Shown in pieces: positions 32,012-40,421 of a stretch of DNA of 64,000 nt. A program made the translations under genes and the position numbers. Under the pieces are notes generated by a model. The model was not told the origin of the DNA, ran no database searches, and saw only the letters and a program-made list of their open reading frames with translations. The number at the start of each line of letters is the position of its first letter. The first letter of the stretch is position 1. The stretch is from contig NZ_JADBEK010000001.1 of assembly GCF_014873145.1 (NCBI RefSeq), positions 11,160,001 to 11,224,000 of the forward strand. The letters run 5' to 3'. Source of the DNA: Nonomuraea angiospora (GTDB lineage Bacteria > Actinomycetota > Actinomycetes > Streptosporangiales > Streptosporangiaceae).

Positions 32012-32012
32012 A
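31914..32012 (+). CDS. Possible 32-residue leader peptide ahead of the DMT transporter
   Basis: A GTG at 31914 is preceded by GAGAGGAAGAG and opens a frame reading VGRTIADMSPLSPARQRLIS and SWNGATTSAGGER. It ends in TGA, overlapping the transporter ATG as TGATG, which would couple the two. The reverse strand is also open here and reads fluently, so the segment may instead be a conserved non-coding element. I do not recognise a family. Confidence 0.25.
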   Translation: MGRTIADMSPLSPARQRLISWNGATTSAGGER

Positions 32013-32956
32013 TGCCGACGGCGATCCTGCTCGCCCTGGCCGCCGCCGCCCTGTACGGCGCCTCGGACTTTCTCGGCGGGCTGCTGTCGCGCCGCAGCCA
32101 CTACGCGCTGGTCGGGCTCGTCGGCCAGTCCGCCGCCGCGATCGGCGGCCTGGCCGCCGCGCTCGCCGTCAGCGCCCGCCCCGATGCGGGTGCGGTCGGA
32201 TGGGGGATCGGCGCCGGGCTCGGCGGGGCGGTCGGCACGCTGGCTCTCTACCGCGGGCTGTCCAGGGGGCGGATGAACGTGGCCGGGCCGCTGTCGGCCG
32301 TCGGCGCGGCCGGTCTGCCCATCCCGGTCGACCTGCTGTCCGGCGGCGAGTTCACCTCGCTCGCGGTGGTCGGCGTCGGCCTGGCCATCCCCGGGATCTG
32401 GCTGGTCGCCGCGCAGCCGGGCCGGGGCGGCGGCGGTGGGGTGGTCGAGGGGTTGCTGGCCGGGCTCGGGTTCGCCGCCCTGTTCGTCTGCCTCGACCGG
32501 GCCGGGGACACCGCGGGCCTGTGGCCGGTGGCCGCGAGCCAGCTGTCCGCCGTCGCCGTCCTGGCCGCCTTCGTGCTGGCCGGCCGCCGGGGTGCGACCT
32601 TCGCGTTGGCCGGCCGTCGGGGTGCGACCTTCGCGTTGGCCGGCCGTCGGGGTGCGACCTTCGTGCAGGCCGGTCGCCGGGATGCGGGCCGAACCGGCGA
32701 AGTCGAGCAGCCGGCCGGAGCGGCGCGGGTGCCGTGGGCGGCGGTGTGGCCGGGCGTCCTGGGCGTCTGCTCGACCGTGCTGTATGCGCTGTCCACCCGC
32801 GGGGCGACGCTCACCGTCTCGGCCGTGATCACCTCGCTCTACCCCGCCTTCACCGTCGCCCTGGCCGCCCTGGTGCTGCGGGAGCGGACCAGCCTGGCGC
32901 ACGCGGCGGGGCTGCTGCTGTGCGCGGCCTCCGTCGGCGCTTTCGCCGCCGGCTGA
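32012..32956 (+). CDS. DMT/EamA-family transporter with internal repeat expansion
   Basis: The 314-residue protein has about ten membrane segments in two EamA-like halves: AILLALAAAALYGASDFLGG starts the first and ends with LYRGLSRGRMNVAGPLSAVG; STRGATLTVSAVITSLYPAF is in the second. It probably exports a small metabolite. Between membrane segments, at about residues 187-226, the protein carries three 10-residue repeats (LAGRRGATFA) plus a degenerate fourth, giving an Arg-rich loop of unusual length. The start overlaps a possible upstream leader ORF. The MocR regulator gene follows after 61 bp. Confidence 0.87.
   Translation: MPTAILLALAAAALYGASDFLGGLLSRRSHYALVGLVGQSAAAIGGLAAALAVSARPDAGAVGWGIGAGLGGAVGTLALYRGLSRGRMNVAGPLSAVGAAGLPIPVDLLSGGEFTSLAVVGVGLAIPGIWLVAAQPGRGGGGGVVEGLLAGLGFAALFVCLDRAGDTAGLWPVAASQLSAVAVLAAFVLAGRRGATFALAGRRGATFALAGRRGATFVQAGRRDAGRTGEVEQPAGAARVPWAAVWPGVLGVCSTVLYALSTRGATLTVSAVITSLYPAFTVALAALVLRERTSLAHAAGLLLCAASVGAFAAG
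32571..32690 (+). repeat. 30-bp tandem repeats inside the DMT transporter
   Basis: Three near-identical 30-bp units (32581-32610, 32611-32640, 32641-32670) with partial copies on each side encode the peptide unit AGRRGATFAL. The period is ten codons, so the frame is maintained. They lie in a cytoplasmic or external loop between transmembrane segments. Confidence 0.92.
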
Positions 32957-32970
32957 GCCCTGCTCAGGCT

Positions 32971-33034
32971 GTGACAGGTGAGCATGGCGAACGCGACGCC
33001 TCGCTACGCTGCGACGGGTGAGCATGGTGAACTC
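32971..33034 (+). repeat. 40-bp direct repeat over the MocR gene start
   Basis: GTGAGCATGGCGAACGCGAC at 32978 and GTGAGCATGGTGAACTCGAC at 33018 are direct repeats 40 bp apart, each preceded by GYGACRG. The second is the MocR start site. The first would start a different frame. The 40-bp spacing resembles the direct-repeat operators known for MocR proteins such as GabR. Confidence 0.6.
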
Positions 33035-34454
33035 GACCCTGGCGCACGATCTGCTGGTGGAGCTCGACCGGACCGGCGCCACGCCGCTGCACCGGCAGAT
33101 CGAGACGGTGTTGCGCGACGGCATCCGCACGGGCCGCCTGCGCCACGGCGCGTCGCTCCCCTCCTCGCGCCGGCTCGCCACCGAGATCGGCGTCTCGCGC
33201 GGCGTCGTGGTCGAGGCCTACAACCAGCTCCTCGCCGAGGGATACCTCACCAGCACGCCTGGCTCCTACACGCGGGTGGCCGCCGTACCCGGCCAGGCCG
33301 CCGCCGCGACCCCGCCGCCGCAGGGCGCCGGCCCGTACATCGACTTCGGGTACGGCCGCATCGACCCGGCCAGCTTCCCCCGCGCCGCCTGGCTGCGCTC
33401 GCTCAGGCGGGTGCTGACCGACGCGCCGCACAGCCGGCTCAACTACCTCGACGGGTACGGCCTGCCCGAGCTGCGCACTGCCGTGGCCGACTACCTCAAC
33501 CGCGTCCGCGGCACTTCCGCCGACCCGTCCCAGGTGCTCATCACCAGCGGATACGGGCAGGCGGCCGCGCTGGTCATCAGTGTGCTCGCCGGCCGCGGCG
33601 CGCGCCGGATCGCCGTGGAGGACCCGTCGACCGACGACATCCGGCTGCTCGCGGGCCTGCACGGGCTCGACGTCGTCCCCCTGCCGGTGACCGGCGAGGG
33701 CATCGAGCCGGCCGCTCTGGAGCGGGCGGACGCCGATCTGGTCGTCCTCACCCCGTCGCACCAGTGGCCGCTCGGCGGCGTGCTGCCGGCCAGGACGCGT
33801 ACGGAGGTGGTCCGGTGGGCGCGGGCCCGCGGCGCGCTCGTCCTGGAGGACGACTACGACGCCGAATACCGCTATGACCGCGCCCCCATCGGAGCCATGC
33901 AGGGCCTCGCCGCCGACGTGGTGCTCTACGCCGGCTCCCTCAGCAAGATCCTCGCCCCCGGGCTCCGCCTGGGCTGGCTCGTGGTGCCGGCGCACCTGGC
34001 CGCCGCGGTCGCCGAGGCCAAGCTGCTCGCCGATCGCGGCTCACCGGCCATCGAACAGCTCGCCCTGGCCGACTTCCTCGTACGCGGCGAGCTCGACCGG
34101 CACCTGCGCCGGATGCGCCCCGTCTACCGGCGCCGCCGCGACGTCCTGCTCGCCCGGCTCGCCGAGTCTCTTCCCGGCTTCCGGCCCACCGGGGTGGCGG
34201 CCGGGCTGCACCTCGTGGTCTGGCTCCCGGACGGCATGGGGGAGGACGACGTGGTGGCCGCCGCCGCCGATCACGGCGTACGCGTCGCCGGCGTCGGGCC
34301 GTACCGGCTGGCCGGGCCGGGACGCCAGGGACTGATCCTCGGCTACGGCGACCTGACCGAAGGCCGGATCGCCGAAGGGGTGGAGGCGCTGGCGGCCGCG
34401 GTGCGCGGCCTCGGCGGGACCTATGCGGAGGCTGATGATCGTGGAGCTGCGTGA
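33018..34454 (+). CDS. MocR/PdxR-type regulator (GntR helix-turn-helix plus aminotransferase fold)
   Basis: The 478-residue protein has an N-terminal winged helix (PLHRQIETVLRDGIRTGRLR, SSRRLATEIGVSRGVVVEAY) joined to a fold-type I aminotransferase domain. The pyridoxal-phosphate lysine is in YAGSLSKILAPG (Lys310), with YDAEYRYDR and the substrate-binding Arg region near the end. Such proteins sense PLP and an amino compound and do not catalyse transamination. The GTG at 33018 or ATG at 33024 may be used. The 3' end overlaps the broken LysR gene. Possible targets are its own gene and the neighbouring DMT transporter. Confidence 0.9.
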   Translation: MSMVNSTLAHDLLVELDRTGATPLHRQIETVLRDGIRTGRLRHGASLPSSRRLATEIGVSRGVVVEAYNQLLAEGYLTSTPGSYTRVAAVPGQAAAATPPPQGAGPYIDFGYGRIDPASFPRAAWLRSLRRVLTDAPHSRLNYLDGYGLPELRTAVADYLNRVRGTSADPSQVLITSGYGQAAALVISVLAGRGARRIAVEDPSTDDIRLLAGLHGLDVVPLPVTGEGIEPAALERADADLVVLTPSHQWPLGGVLPARTRTEVVRWARARGALVLEDDYDAEYRYDRAPIGAMQGLAADVVLYAGSLSKILAPGLRLGWLVVPAHLAAAVAEAKLLADRGSPAIEQLALADFLVRGELDRHLRRMRPVYRRRRDVLLARLAESLPGFRPTGVAAGLHLVVWLPDGMGEDDVVAAAADHGVRVAGVGPYRLAGPGRQGLILGYGDLTEGRIAEGVEALAAAVRGLGGTYAEADDRGAA

Positions 34455-35343
34455 CATCGAGATCTTCCTGACGCTCGCCGAGGAGTTGCATTTCAGCCGC
34501 ACCGCCGAGCGCCTGCACATCACCCAGGCCCGGGTCAGCCAGGCGATCAAGAAGCAGGAGCGCAGCATCGGCGCCGCGTTGTTCGAGCGCTCCAGCCGGC
34601 AGGTCCGCCTGACGCCGCTCGGCGAGCAGCTGCACCGGGACCTGAGCGCCGGATACCGGTAGATCCTGCGGGGGATCGACGACGCGAGGGAGGCGGCCCG
34701 CGGCGTCCGCGGCACGCTGACCTTGGGCACCGTCGGGCCGCACTCCCTGGCCTTCGGTGACATCATCGGCCTGTTCGAGGCCCGGAACCCCGGCGTCCGG
34801 CTGCAGCACCGCGAGATCCAGCCCCCCTCCCCGCTGGATCTCATCCGCTCCGGCGAGGTCGACGTGGCGGTGTTGTGGCTGCCGATGGGTGAACCCGGCC
34901 TCACCGCGGGCCCCGTCGTGAGCACGTCGCCGGTGCTGCTGATGGTCTCCGCCACCCACCCCTACGCCGGACGGGACTCGATCTGCCTGGAAGACCTCGG
35001 CGACTGCGCCGTGGTGCAGGGCCAGAGGATCCCGCAGGACATGGAGGAGACCTTCAACCCCTACCGCACCCCCGCGGGCCGGCCCGTGCGCCGCGGCCCC
35101 AAGGTCTCCACCTGGCAGGAAGCCCTCACCGCCGTCGCCTCCGGCCGGGCCGTCGCCGGGGTCACGGTCGACGTCGCCGACTTCTATCCCTGGCCCAGCC
35201 TGGCCTTCGTGCCCATCCGCGACGCCCCGCCCTGCCAGTGGGCCCTGGTGTGGCGTACGGCGGCGGACAACCCGTTGATCCACGCCTTCGCCCGGGCGGC
35301 CACCGACATCGCCGCGGCGACGGGCGACCCATCGGTCTCTTGA
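34435..35343 (+). pseudogene. LysR-family regulator interrupted by an in-frame amber codon
   Basis: The reading frame starts VELRDIEIFLTLAEELHFSR, the LysR helix-turn-helix, and runs to GEQLHRDLSAGYR, where a TAG at 34660-34662 stops it. The same frame continues directly with ILRGIDDAREAARGVRGTLT and the complete effector-binding domain to 35343. Related proteins have Gln at this point, so one C-to-T change (CAG to TAG) explains the break. No other damage is seen, so the mutation is recent, a sequencing error, or suppressed. The first 76 residues alone would be a DNA-binding domain without effector control. GGAGG lies before the ATG at 34435 and GTG at 34441. Confidence 0.88.
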
Positions 35344-35414
35344 CGAGCCCGATGGGGTGGTCGACACTCCCGGAATATGGGCCCGGAAAGAAGCACGACG
35401 CCTTCGATCGTAAA

Positions 35415-35428
35415 TGTTAGCGCTACCA
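35415..35428. promoter_or_regulatory. LacI-type operator upstream of the GH127 gene
   Basis: TGTTAGCGCTACCA differs by one base from the perfect palindrome TGTTAGCGCTAACA, a frequent LacI-family operator for pentose-polymer genes. It lies 40 bases before the GH127 start. No LacI gene is adjacent, so the regulator acts in trans. Confidence 0.55.
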
Positions 35429-35467
35429 ATCCGCGCCCACCTGCCCCCCACCTGACGAAGAGGACCA

Positions 35468-37645
35468 ATGTCAGCAATGGTGCCCAGGCGCGAGGCGCTT
35501 CGGCTGGCGGCGTTAGCGGCCGCCGCCCCGTCCGCGCTCGCTTTGGCGACGTCCACCGGCACGGCCCGGGCCGTGGCCCGCACGATGGTCCCTCTGCCGC
35601 AGAACGACCCCCCGGTGCCGGGCGGCTGGATCGTGAAGCCGTTCGCCAACAGCCAGGTCAGGCTGGGCACGAGCCTGTTCACCGCCAACCGGGATCGGAT
35701 CCTGACCTTCCTGCGGGCCTACCCGGCCGACCGGATGCTGGCCAATTTCCGGGCCAACGCCGGTCTGGACACGCTGGGCGCGCAACCGCCCGGCGGCTGG
35801 GACGACGCGACCGGCAATCTGCGCGGTCACTACAGCGGGCACTTCCTCAGCGCCCTCGCCCTGGCCTACGCGGGCTCCGGCGACGCCTTCTACAAGAACA
35901 AGGTCGACTACATGGTCACCGCGCTGGGGGAGTGCCAGAACGCGCTGGCCGCGAAGGTCGGGCAACCCGGCGGGCCGAGCCACCCCGGCTTCCTGGCCGC
36001 CTACCCCGAGACGCAGTTCATCCAGCTGGAGCAGTACGCGACCTATCCCACGATCTGGGCGCCGTACTACACCTGCCACATGATCATGAGAGGGCTGCTC
36101 GACGCCTACCAGTACGCCGGCAACGAGCAGGCGCTCGAGATCGTGCTGAAGATGGGCGACTGGGTCCACAGCAGGCTGGGCCACCTCCCGCGGGCCCAGC
36201 TCGACCGCATGTGGGGCATCTACATCGCCGGCGAGTACAACGGCATGAACATCGTGATGGCCGACCTGTACGCCCTCACCGGCAAGGCGGAGTACCTCGC
36301 GACGGCCACGTGCTTCGACAACTCCGCCCTGCTCGCGGCCACCGCCGACGGGCAGGACACCCTCAACCGGAAACACGCCAACCAGCACATCCCCCAGTTC
36401 ATCGGATACCTGTCCGTCTTCGACCAGAACCAGGAACGCCGCTACTTCGACGCGGCCGTGAACTTCTGGGACATGGTCGTCCCGCACCGCGTCTTCACCG
36501 ACGGCGGCCTGGCCGGCCCGGCCGACAACGGCGAGCTCTTCGGAGCGCGCGACGTCATCGTCGGAACGCTGGGCACCAACAACGCCGAGACCTGCTGCAA
36601 CTACAACATGCTCAAGCTGAGCCGCGCCCTGTTCTTCCACACCGCCGACCCGAAGTACATGCAGTACTACGAGCGGGCGCTCTACGGCCAGATCCTCGCC
36701 TCCCGCCGCAACACCGACAGCACCACCAATCCGCTGCTGACCTACTTCATCCCGATGCGGCCGGGTGCGGCGCGCACGTACGGCAACCTCGGCACCTGCT
36801 GCGGCGGCACCGGGCTGGAGAGCCACACCAAGTTCCAGGACTCGATCTACTTCCGGTCCGCCGACGACTCGACGCTCTACGTGAACCTCTACCTGGCCTC
36901 GGAGCTCGACTGGGCGGAGAAGGGCTTCGTGATCAAGCAGGTCACGAACTACCCGGCCGACCCCGCGGGGGTGACGACGCTGACGTTCACGGGCAACGGC
37001 CGGCTGGTGGTGAAGCTGCGGGTGCCGTACTGGGTGGAGAAGGGCTTCACGGTCCTGGTCAACGCGACCGACCAGCGGCTCGACGCCAAGCCAGGCGAGT
37101 ACGTCACGCTCGACCGGCAGTGGCGCAGCGGCGACACCGTGAGGATCACGATGCCGTTCTCGCTGCGGATCGAGAAGGCGCTGGACAGCCCGACCACCCA
37201 GAGCATCGCGTACGGGCCGGTGCCGATGGTCGCCAAGAGCGACCAGACGACCTTCCGCCAGTTCTCCTTCTACAAGGACTTCACCCTGTCCGGGGACCTC
37301 GCGCGCGCCGTCACGTCCACCGGGCCGATGAGCTTCACGGCGAACGGCCTGCCGCTGGTCCCCCTCTACCTCAACAACACCGACCGCTACCACGCCTACT
37401 TCCGGCGCGTCGAGCCGACCGTCGTCTTCGGCAGGATCGACTCCGGCGTGCCCAACCGCGAGCGGGCGGACTCGGTGACGTTCCTGGACGCGGTCTGGAA
37501 GAACGCGCCCTTCGCGAACCAGGGACAGTTCGTCTCCACCGTGACCCGCACCGCGGAGGAGTGGGTCGCGGCCGGCCTGATGACCTCGGCCCAGAAGGAC
37601 ACGGTGGTCTCCACGGCCACCCGGGCCAGGCTCCCCAGCCGGTGA
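35468..37645 (+). CDS. Tat-exported GH127 beta-L-arabinofuranosidase-like enzyme
   Basis: The 725-residue protein has a twin-arginine-type signal (MVPRREALRLAALAAAAPSA). It belongs to the (alpha/alpha)6 barrel family GH127/GH146, which removes beta-linked L-arabinofuranose from plant glycoproteins or arabinan side chains. The zinc-thiolate active site of HypBA1 (Glu338, Cys340, Cys417, Cys418) has clear counterparts here: Glu374 and Cys376 in AETCCNYNML and Cys444-Cys445 in GTCCGGTG. The C-terminal beta-sandwich follows. It is monocistronic, with a LacI-type operator 40 bases upstream. The exact linkage specificity is not certain. Confidence 0.87.
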   Translation: MSAMVPRREALRLAALAAAAPSALALATSTGTARAVARTMVPLPQNDPPVPGGWIVKPFANSQVRLGTSLFTANRDRILTFLRAYPADRMLANFRANAGLDTLGAQPPGGWDDATGNLRGHYSGHFLSALALAYAGSGDAFYKNKVDYMVTALGECQNALAAKVGQPGGPSHPGFLAAYPETQFIQLEQYATYPTIWAPYYTCHMIMRGLLDAYQYAGNEQALEIVLKMGDWVHSRLGHLPRAQLDRMWGIYIAGEYNGMNIVMADLYALTGKAEYLATATCFDNSALLAATADGQDTLNRKHANQHIPQFIGYLSVFDQNQERRYFDAAVNFWDMVVPHRVFTDGGLAGPADNGELFGARDVIVGTLGTNNAETCCNYNMLKLSRALFFHTADPKYMQYYERALYGQILASRRNTDSTTNPLLTYFIPMRPGAARTYGNLGTCCGGTGLESHTKFQDSIYFRSADDSTLYVNLYLASELDWAEKGFVIKQVTNYPADPAGVTTLTFTGNGRLVVKLRVPYWVEKGFTVLVNATDQRLDAKPGEYVTLDRQWRSGDTVRITMPFSLRIEKALDSPTTQSIAYGPVPMVAKSDQTTFRQFSFYKDFTLSGDLARAVTSTGPMSFTANGLPLVPLYLNNTDRYHAYFRRVEPTVVFGRIDSGVPNRERADSVTFLDAVWKNAPFANQGQFVSTVTRTAEEWVAAGLMTSAQKDTVVSTATRARLPSR

Positions 37646-37654
37646 TCGCGAGCA

Positions 37655-38440
37655 TCAGTCATGGGCGTGCCCGGCGTGTGCGACGATCTCGCGCGCGATC
37701 TCCACGGGGACGGCGGCCGGCGCCATGTGGCCGACGCCGTCGAGGACCAGCAGGCGCGCCCCCGGTATGCCCGCCGCGTAGACCTCCTGGGTCTCGGGAG
37801 GGGTGGCGATGTCGGCCGAGCCTCCGATCACCAGGGTCGGGGCGGCCACGCTGCCGAGGTCGGGGCGCACGTCCGCGGCCGCGAGCATCTCGCAGGCGCG
37901 GGCGTACTGTCCGGTGTCGTTGGCGAGGAGCATGTCGCCGTAGCGCCGGACGACGTCCGGGTGCCCGGCCGCGAACTCGGGGGTGAACCAGCGCTTGACG
38001 ACGGTGTCGTGAATCACCGCGAGCCCTCCGTCGCGGACGGCCCGCGCGCGTTCGAGCCAGGGATCCCGAGGGAGCACCGGCGCGGAGCACATGATCGTCA
38101 CACTGCGTACGCGGTGGGGGTGCCGGGCCGCCGCCCGTGCGGCGACCATCCCGCCGAGGGAGGTGCCGGCCAGGTGCGCGCGTTCGAGCCCGAGCCCGTC
38201 GAGCACGTCGATGAGATCGTCCACGAGGTCGCCGAGCCAGAAGGGACCGTCGGGAGCGTCCTCGGCGCCGTAGCCGCGCTGTTCGTAGCAGACGACGTCG
38301 AAGCGGGTGCGCAGCACCGGCACGAGGCCGTCCCACATGGACGAGGTCGTGCCGAGCGAGTTGACGAGGACGAGCGGGCCGGCCGGGTCGTGGGCGGCGC
38401 ACGGTTCCAGGCGCGCGGAGCGGGCCGTCGCGCTAGTCAA
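37655..38440 (-). CDS. Alpha/beta hydrolase (3-oxoadipate enol-lactonase-like)
   Basis: The 261-residue protein has the oxyanion segment LVLVNSLGTTSSMWDGLVPV, the nucleophile elbow AGTSLGGMVA (Ser94), an acid in GGSADIATPP and the catalytic His in DGVGHMAP. The NSLGT segment is typical of PcaD-like lactonases. Here it is the last gene of a sugar importer operon, so a sugar-lactone or ester substrate is more likely than 3-oxoadipate. The TTG start at 38440 overlaps the upstream glycosidase stop by eight bases. No signal peptide is present. Confidence 0.8.
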   Translation of the reverse strand: MTSATARSARLEPCAAHDPAGPLVLVNSLGTTSSMWDGLVPVLRTRFDVVCYEQRGYGAEDAPDGPFWLGDLVDDLIDVLDGLGLERAHLAGTSLGGMVAARAAARHPHRVRSVTIMCSAPVLPRDPWLERARAVRDGGLAVIHDTVVKRWFTPEFAAGHPDVVRRYGDMLLANDTGQYARACEMLAAADVRPDLGSVAAPTLVIGGSADIATPPETQEVYAAGIPGARLLVLDGVGHMAPAAVPVEIAREIVAHAGHAHD

Positions 38441-40421
38441 CGCGGATCACCTCGACGGCTCCCACCTCGATGTCGATCACGAGTGCGTCCGAGTCCTTCC
38501 CGACTTCGCAGGCGCCCCCGGACAGCGATGTGACCACGGGCCGATCGCCGGCCACGCGATGCGGGACGCGCAGCCGGCCGCGGATCGGAACGGGGTCGAC
38601 GAGCCGCTCCGGCCGGCCGCCCGAATGGTTGATGAGGTGAATGACGAGGGTGTCGCCGGACCGCCCGACCACGACCTCCACGCTCGTCGCGAACTCGGCC
38701 GAGAGGAGCCAAGCGTCGCCGAGCCGGTCGGCGACGGTGCCGGCGATGAAGCCGGCGACACTGCTCAGCCCGCTGACCCGCTGGGTGGTGCCGGCGGTCC
38801 ACGGCAGCAGGGTGATCCGGCCGCGGCCGTGGGGCACGCTCACCCGGAGCGGATGGGACGTGAAGCGTTCGTTGCCGTACGTCAGCTCGGGCGGGCCGAA
38901 GGGCGCCTGCTCCGAGAGCAGCCAGCCGTCGTGCTCGCCGCCTGCGACGCCCCAGAAGGTGCCGAGCAGCGGCAGCCGGTCACCGAACCGGCCGTCCGGC
39001 CGGGCGCCGAACCGCCCGCCGAGCTCGCGGGTGCCCTGGAGCACGCGGGTCACGGCGAGCCCGCCCGGCGGCGTCCCGAGCGTGGTGGGGTCACCGGTGA
39101 GGACGAGCTCGCCGCCGGCGTCGGCGAACCCCAGGAGCGCCGCGGCCAGCTCGGGTGTGGTGATCGCGTCGCCCGGGACCGCGACGACCGCGTATCGGTC
39201 GAGCGCCCGCCGCTCCACGAGTTCGCGCGCGTACTCCGCACCGAGGACGTCGAACGGGATGTGGTGCTGCTGGAGGGACTCGAAGATGCCGCGGTACTCG
39301 GTGAAGTCCGAGCGGTGCTGCATCGACGCCAGGGCGGTGCCGCCTGGCGGGCGGACGACCGCGACCGTGGCGCACGGCCGCAGGCCGGCGTAGAGGTCGT
39401 GGTTGTCGCGGTAGATCTTGAGCACGGGCGTCGAGCGCGCGAACGCGGAGAAGTGCTCGGTCGTGGGCTTGCCGATGACGACGGCCGAGGGGCGCGCGGC
39501 CCGGGCGAGCGCCTGCGCGAAGTAGCGCGCGTACTGCGCGGGCTGCTCACCGATGAGGCGGTAGGGCAGGCCGACGTTCTGGGCGGAGTGCACCAGCGCC
39601 GGGACGTGCGGATGGGCCGTCTTGTGCGCGCTGGCGAGCTCGCCGGGCGTGTGCTCCCACCAGGGCTGGTCCGCCTTGATCGGGCTGTTCGTCTCCAGGA
39701 ACACCATGTCGACCGGGGCGTCCGCGAGAAAGAGCGCGATCCCGGGGCGACGGCTCTTGACGAGCCGCGAGTACCGTTCGGCCAGCGCGCGGAGGTGCCG
39801 GCCGTTGAGCACGGTCAGAGTGGCGTGATTGTCGTGCTGGAAGCCCGTGGGATATTCCAGATCGGGGTACGCGTCACGGAACGCGGCCGTGCAGCGGTCG
39901 CAATGGCACGTGCCATAGAGGTCCATGGTGTAGGACGCGACGGGGAACTGCATCCAGTTGAAGAACACGCCGTCGACGTCGTAGCGGTCGACGAAGTCGG
40001 CGAGGATCTCGGGCACGCGTTCTTCGTAGTAGTCGCTGCGCGGGCAGATGTTGGTCAGCCCGTCGGCCTCGCACATCTCGCCGGCCGCGGTGAGAAACGC
40101 CCACTCGGGCCGCGCCCGTACGAACCGGCTCGGCAGCCGGGAGAAGTCGAACCGCGCCACCAGCCGCATCCCCCGCCGGCGGCAGTCGGCGAGCGCGTCC
40201 GCGATCAGGTCACCCGAGGCCCGCCGCCCCAGCGCGGGGCTCATCTCCTGGTCGTCGCCCGTGACCGGGTAGAAGTAGGCGATGCCTCCGGCGTTGAGCA
40301 GCCACACGTCGAAGCCGAGCTGCTCGATGAGCCGGGTCGCGGCGTCGGTGTCCAGGTCGCCGTCGGGGATGCGGATGTTCGACTGGAACAGCTGGAAGGG
40401 TTTCTGCCACCACTGGGTCAT
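38433..40421 (-). CDS. Putative glycoside hydrolase (hypothetical GHL6-like barrel plus trimerisation-like domain)
   Basis: This 662-residue protein starts MTQWWQKPFQLFQSNIRIPD and has a predicted TIM barrel: GFDVWLLNAGGIAYFYPVTG, MRLVARFDFSRL, YDVDGVFFNWMQFP. A Cys cluster CHCDRC follows, as seen in GH42- and GHL6-like proteins. A flavodoxin-like segment (YAVVAVPGDAIT, GGELVLTGDPTTLG) matches the beta-galactosidase trimerisation domain. The catalytic residues are not obvious, so the activity is open. It has no signal peptide and lies between the permease (ATGA overlap) and an alpha/beta hydrolase, so it should act on the imported compound in the cytoplasm. Confidence 0.7.
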   Translation of the reverse strand: MTQWWQKPFQLFQSNIRIPDGDLDTDAATRLIEQLGFDVWLLNAGGIAYFYPVTGDDQEMSPALGRRASGDLIADALADCRRRGMRLVARFDFSRLPSRFVRARPEWAFLTAAGEMCEADGLTNICPRSDYYEERVPEILADFVDRYDVDGVFFNWMQFPVASYTMDLYGTCHCDRCTAAFRDAYPDLEYPTGFQHDNHATLTVLNGRHLRALAERYSRLVKSRRPGIALFLADAPVDMVFLETNSPIKADQPWWEHTPGELASAHKTAHPHVPALVHSAQNVGLPYRLIGEQPAQYARYFAQALARAARPSAVVIGKPTTEHFSAFARSTPVLKIYRDNHDLYAGLRPCATVAVVRPPGGTALASMQHRSDFTEYRGIFESLQQHHIPFDVLGAEYARELVERRALDRYAVVAVPGDAITTPELAAALLGFADAGGELVLTGDPTTLGTPPGGLAVTRVLQGTRELGGRFGARPDGRFGDRLPLLGTFWGVAGGEHDGWLLSEQAPFGPPELTYGNERFTSHPLRVSVPHGRGRITLLPWTAGTTQRVSGLSSVAGFIAGTVADRLGDAWLLSAEFATSVEVVVGRSGDTLVIHLINHSGGRPERLVDPVPIRGRLRVPHRVAGDRPVVTSLSGGACEVGKDSDALVIDIEVGAVEVIRVD

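Noticed and set aside
32571..32690. Regular repeats as a CRISPR array
   Set aside because: The repeats are contiguous, in frame with a membrane protein gene and have no spacers.
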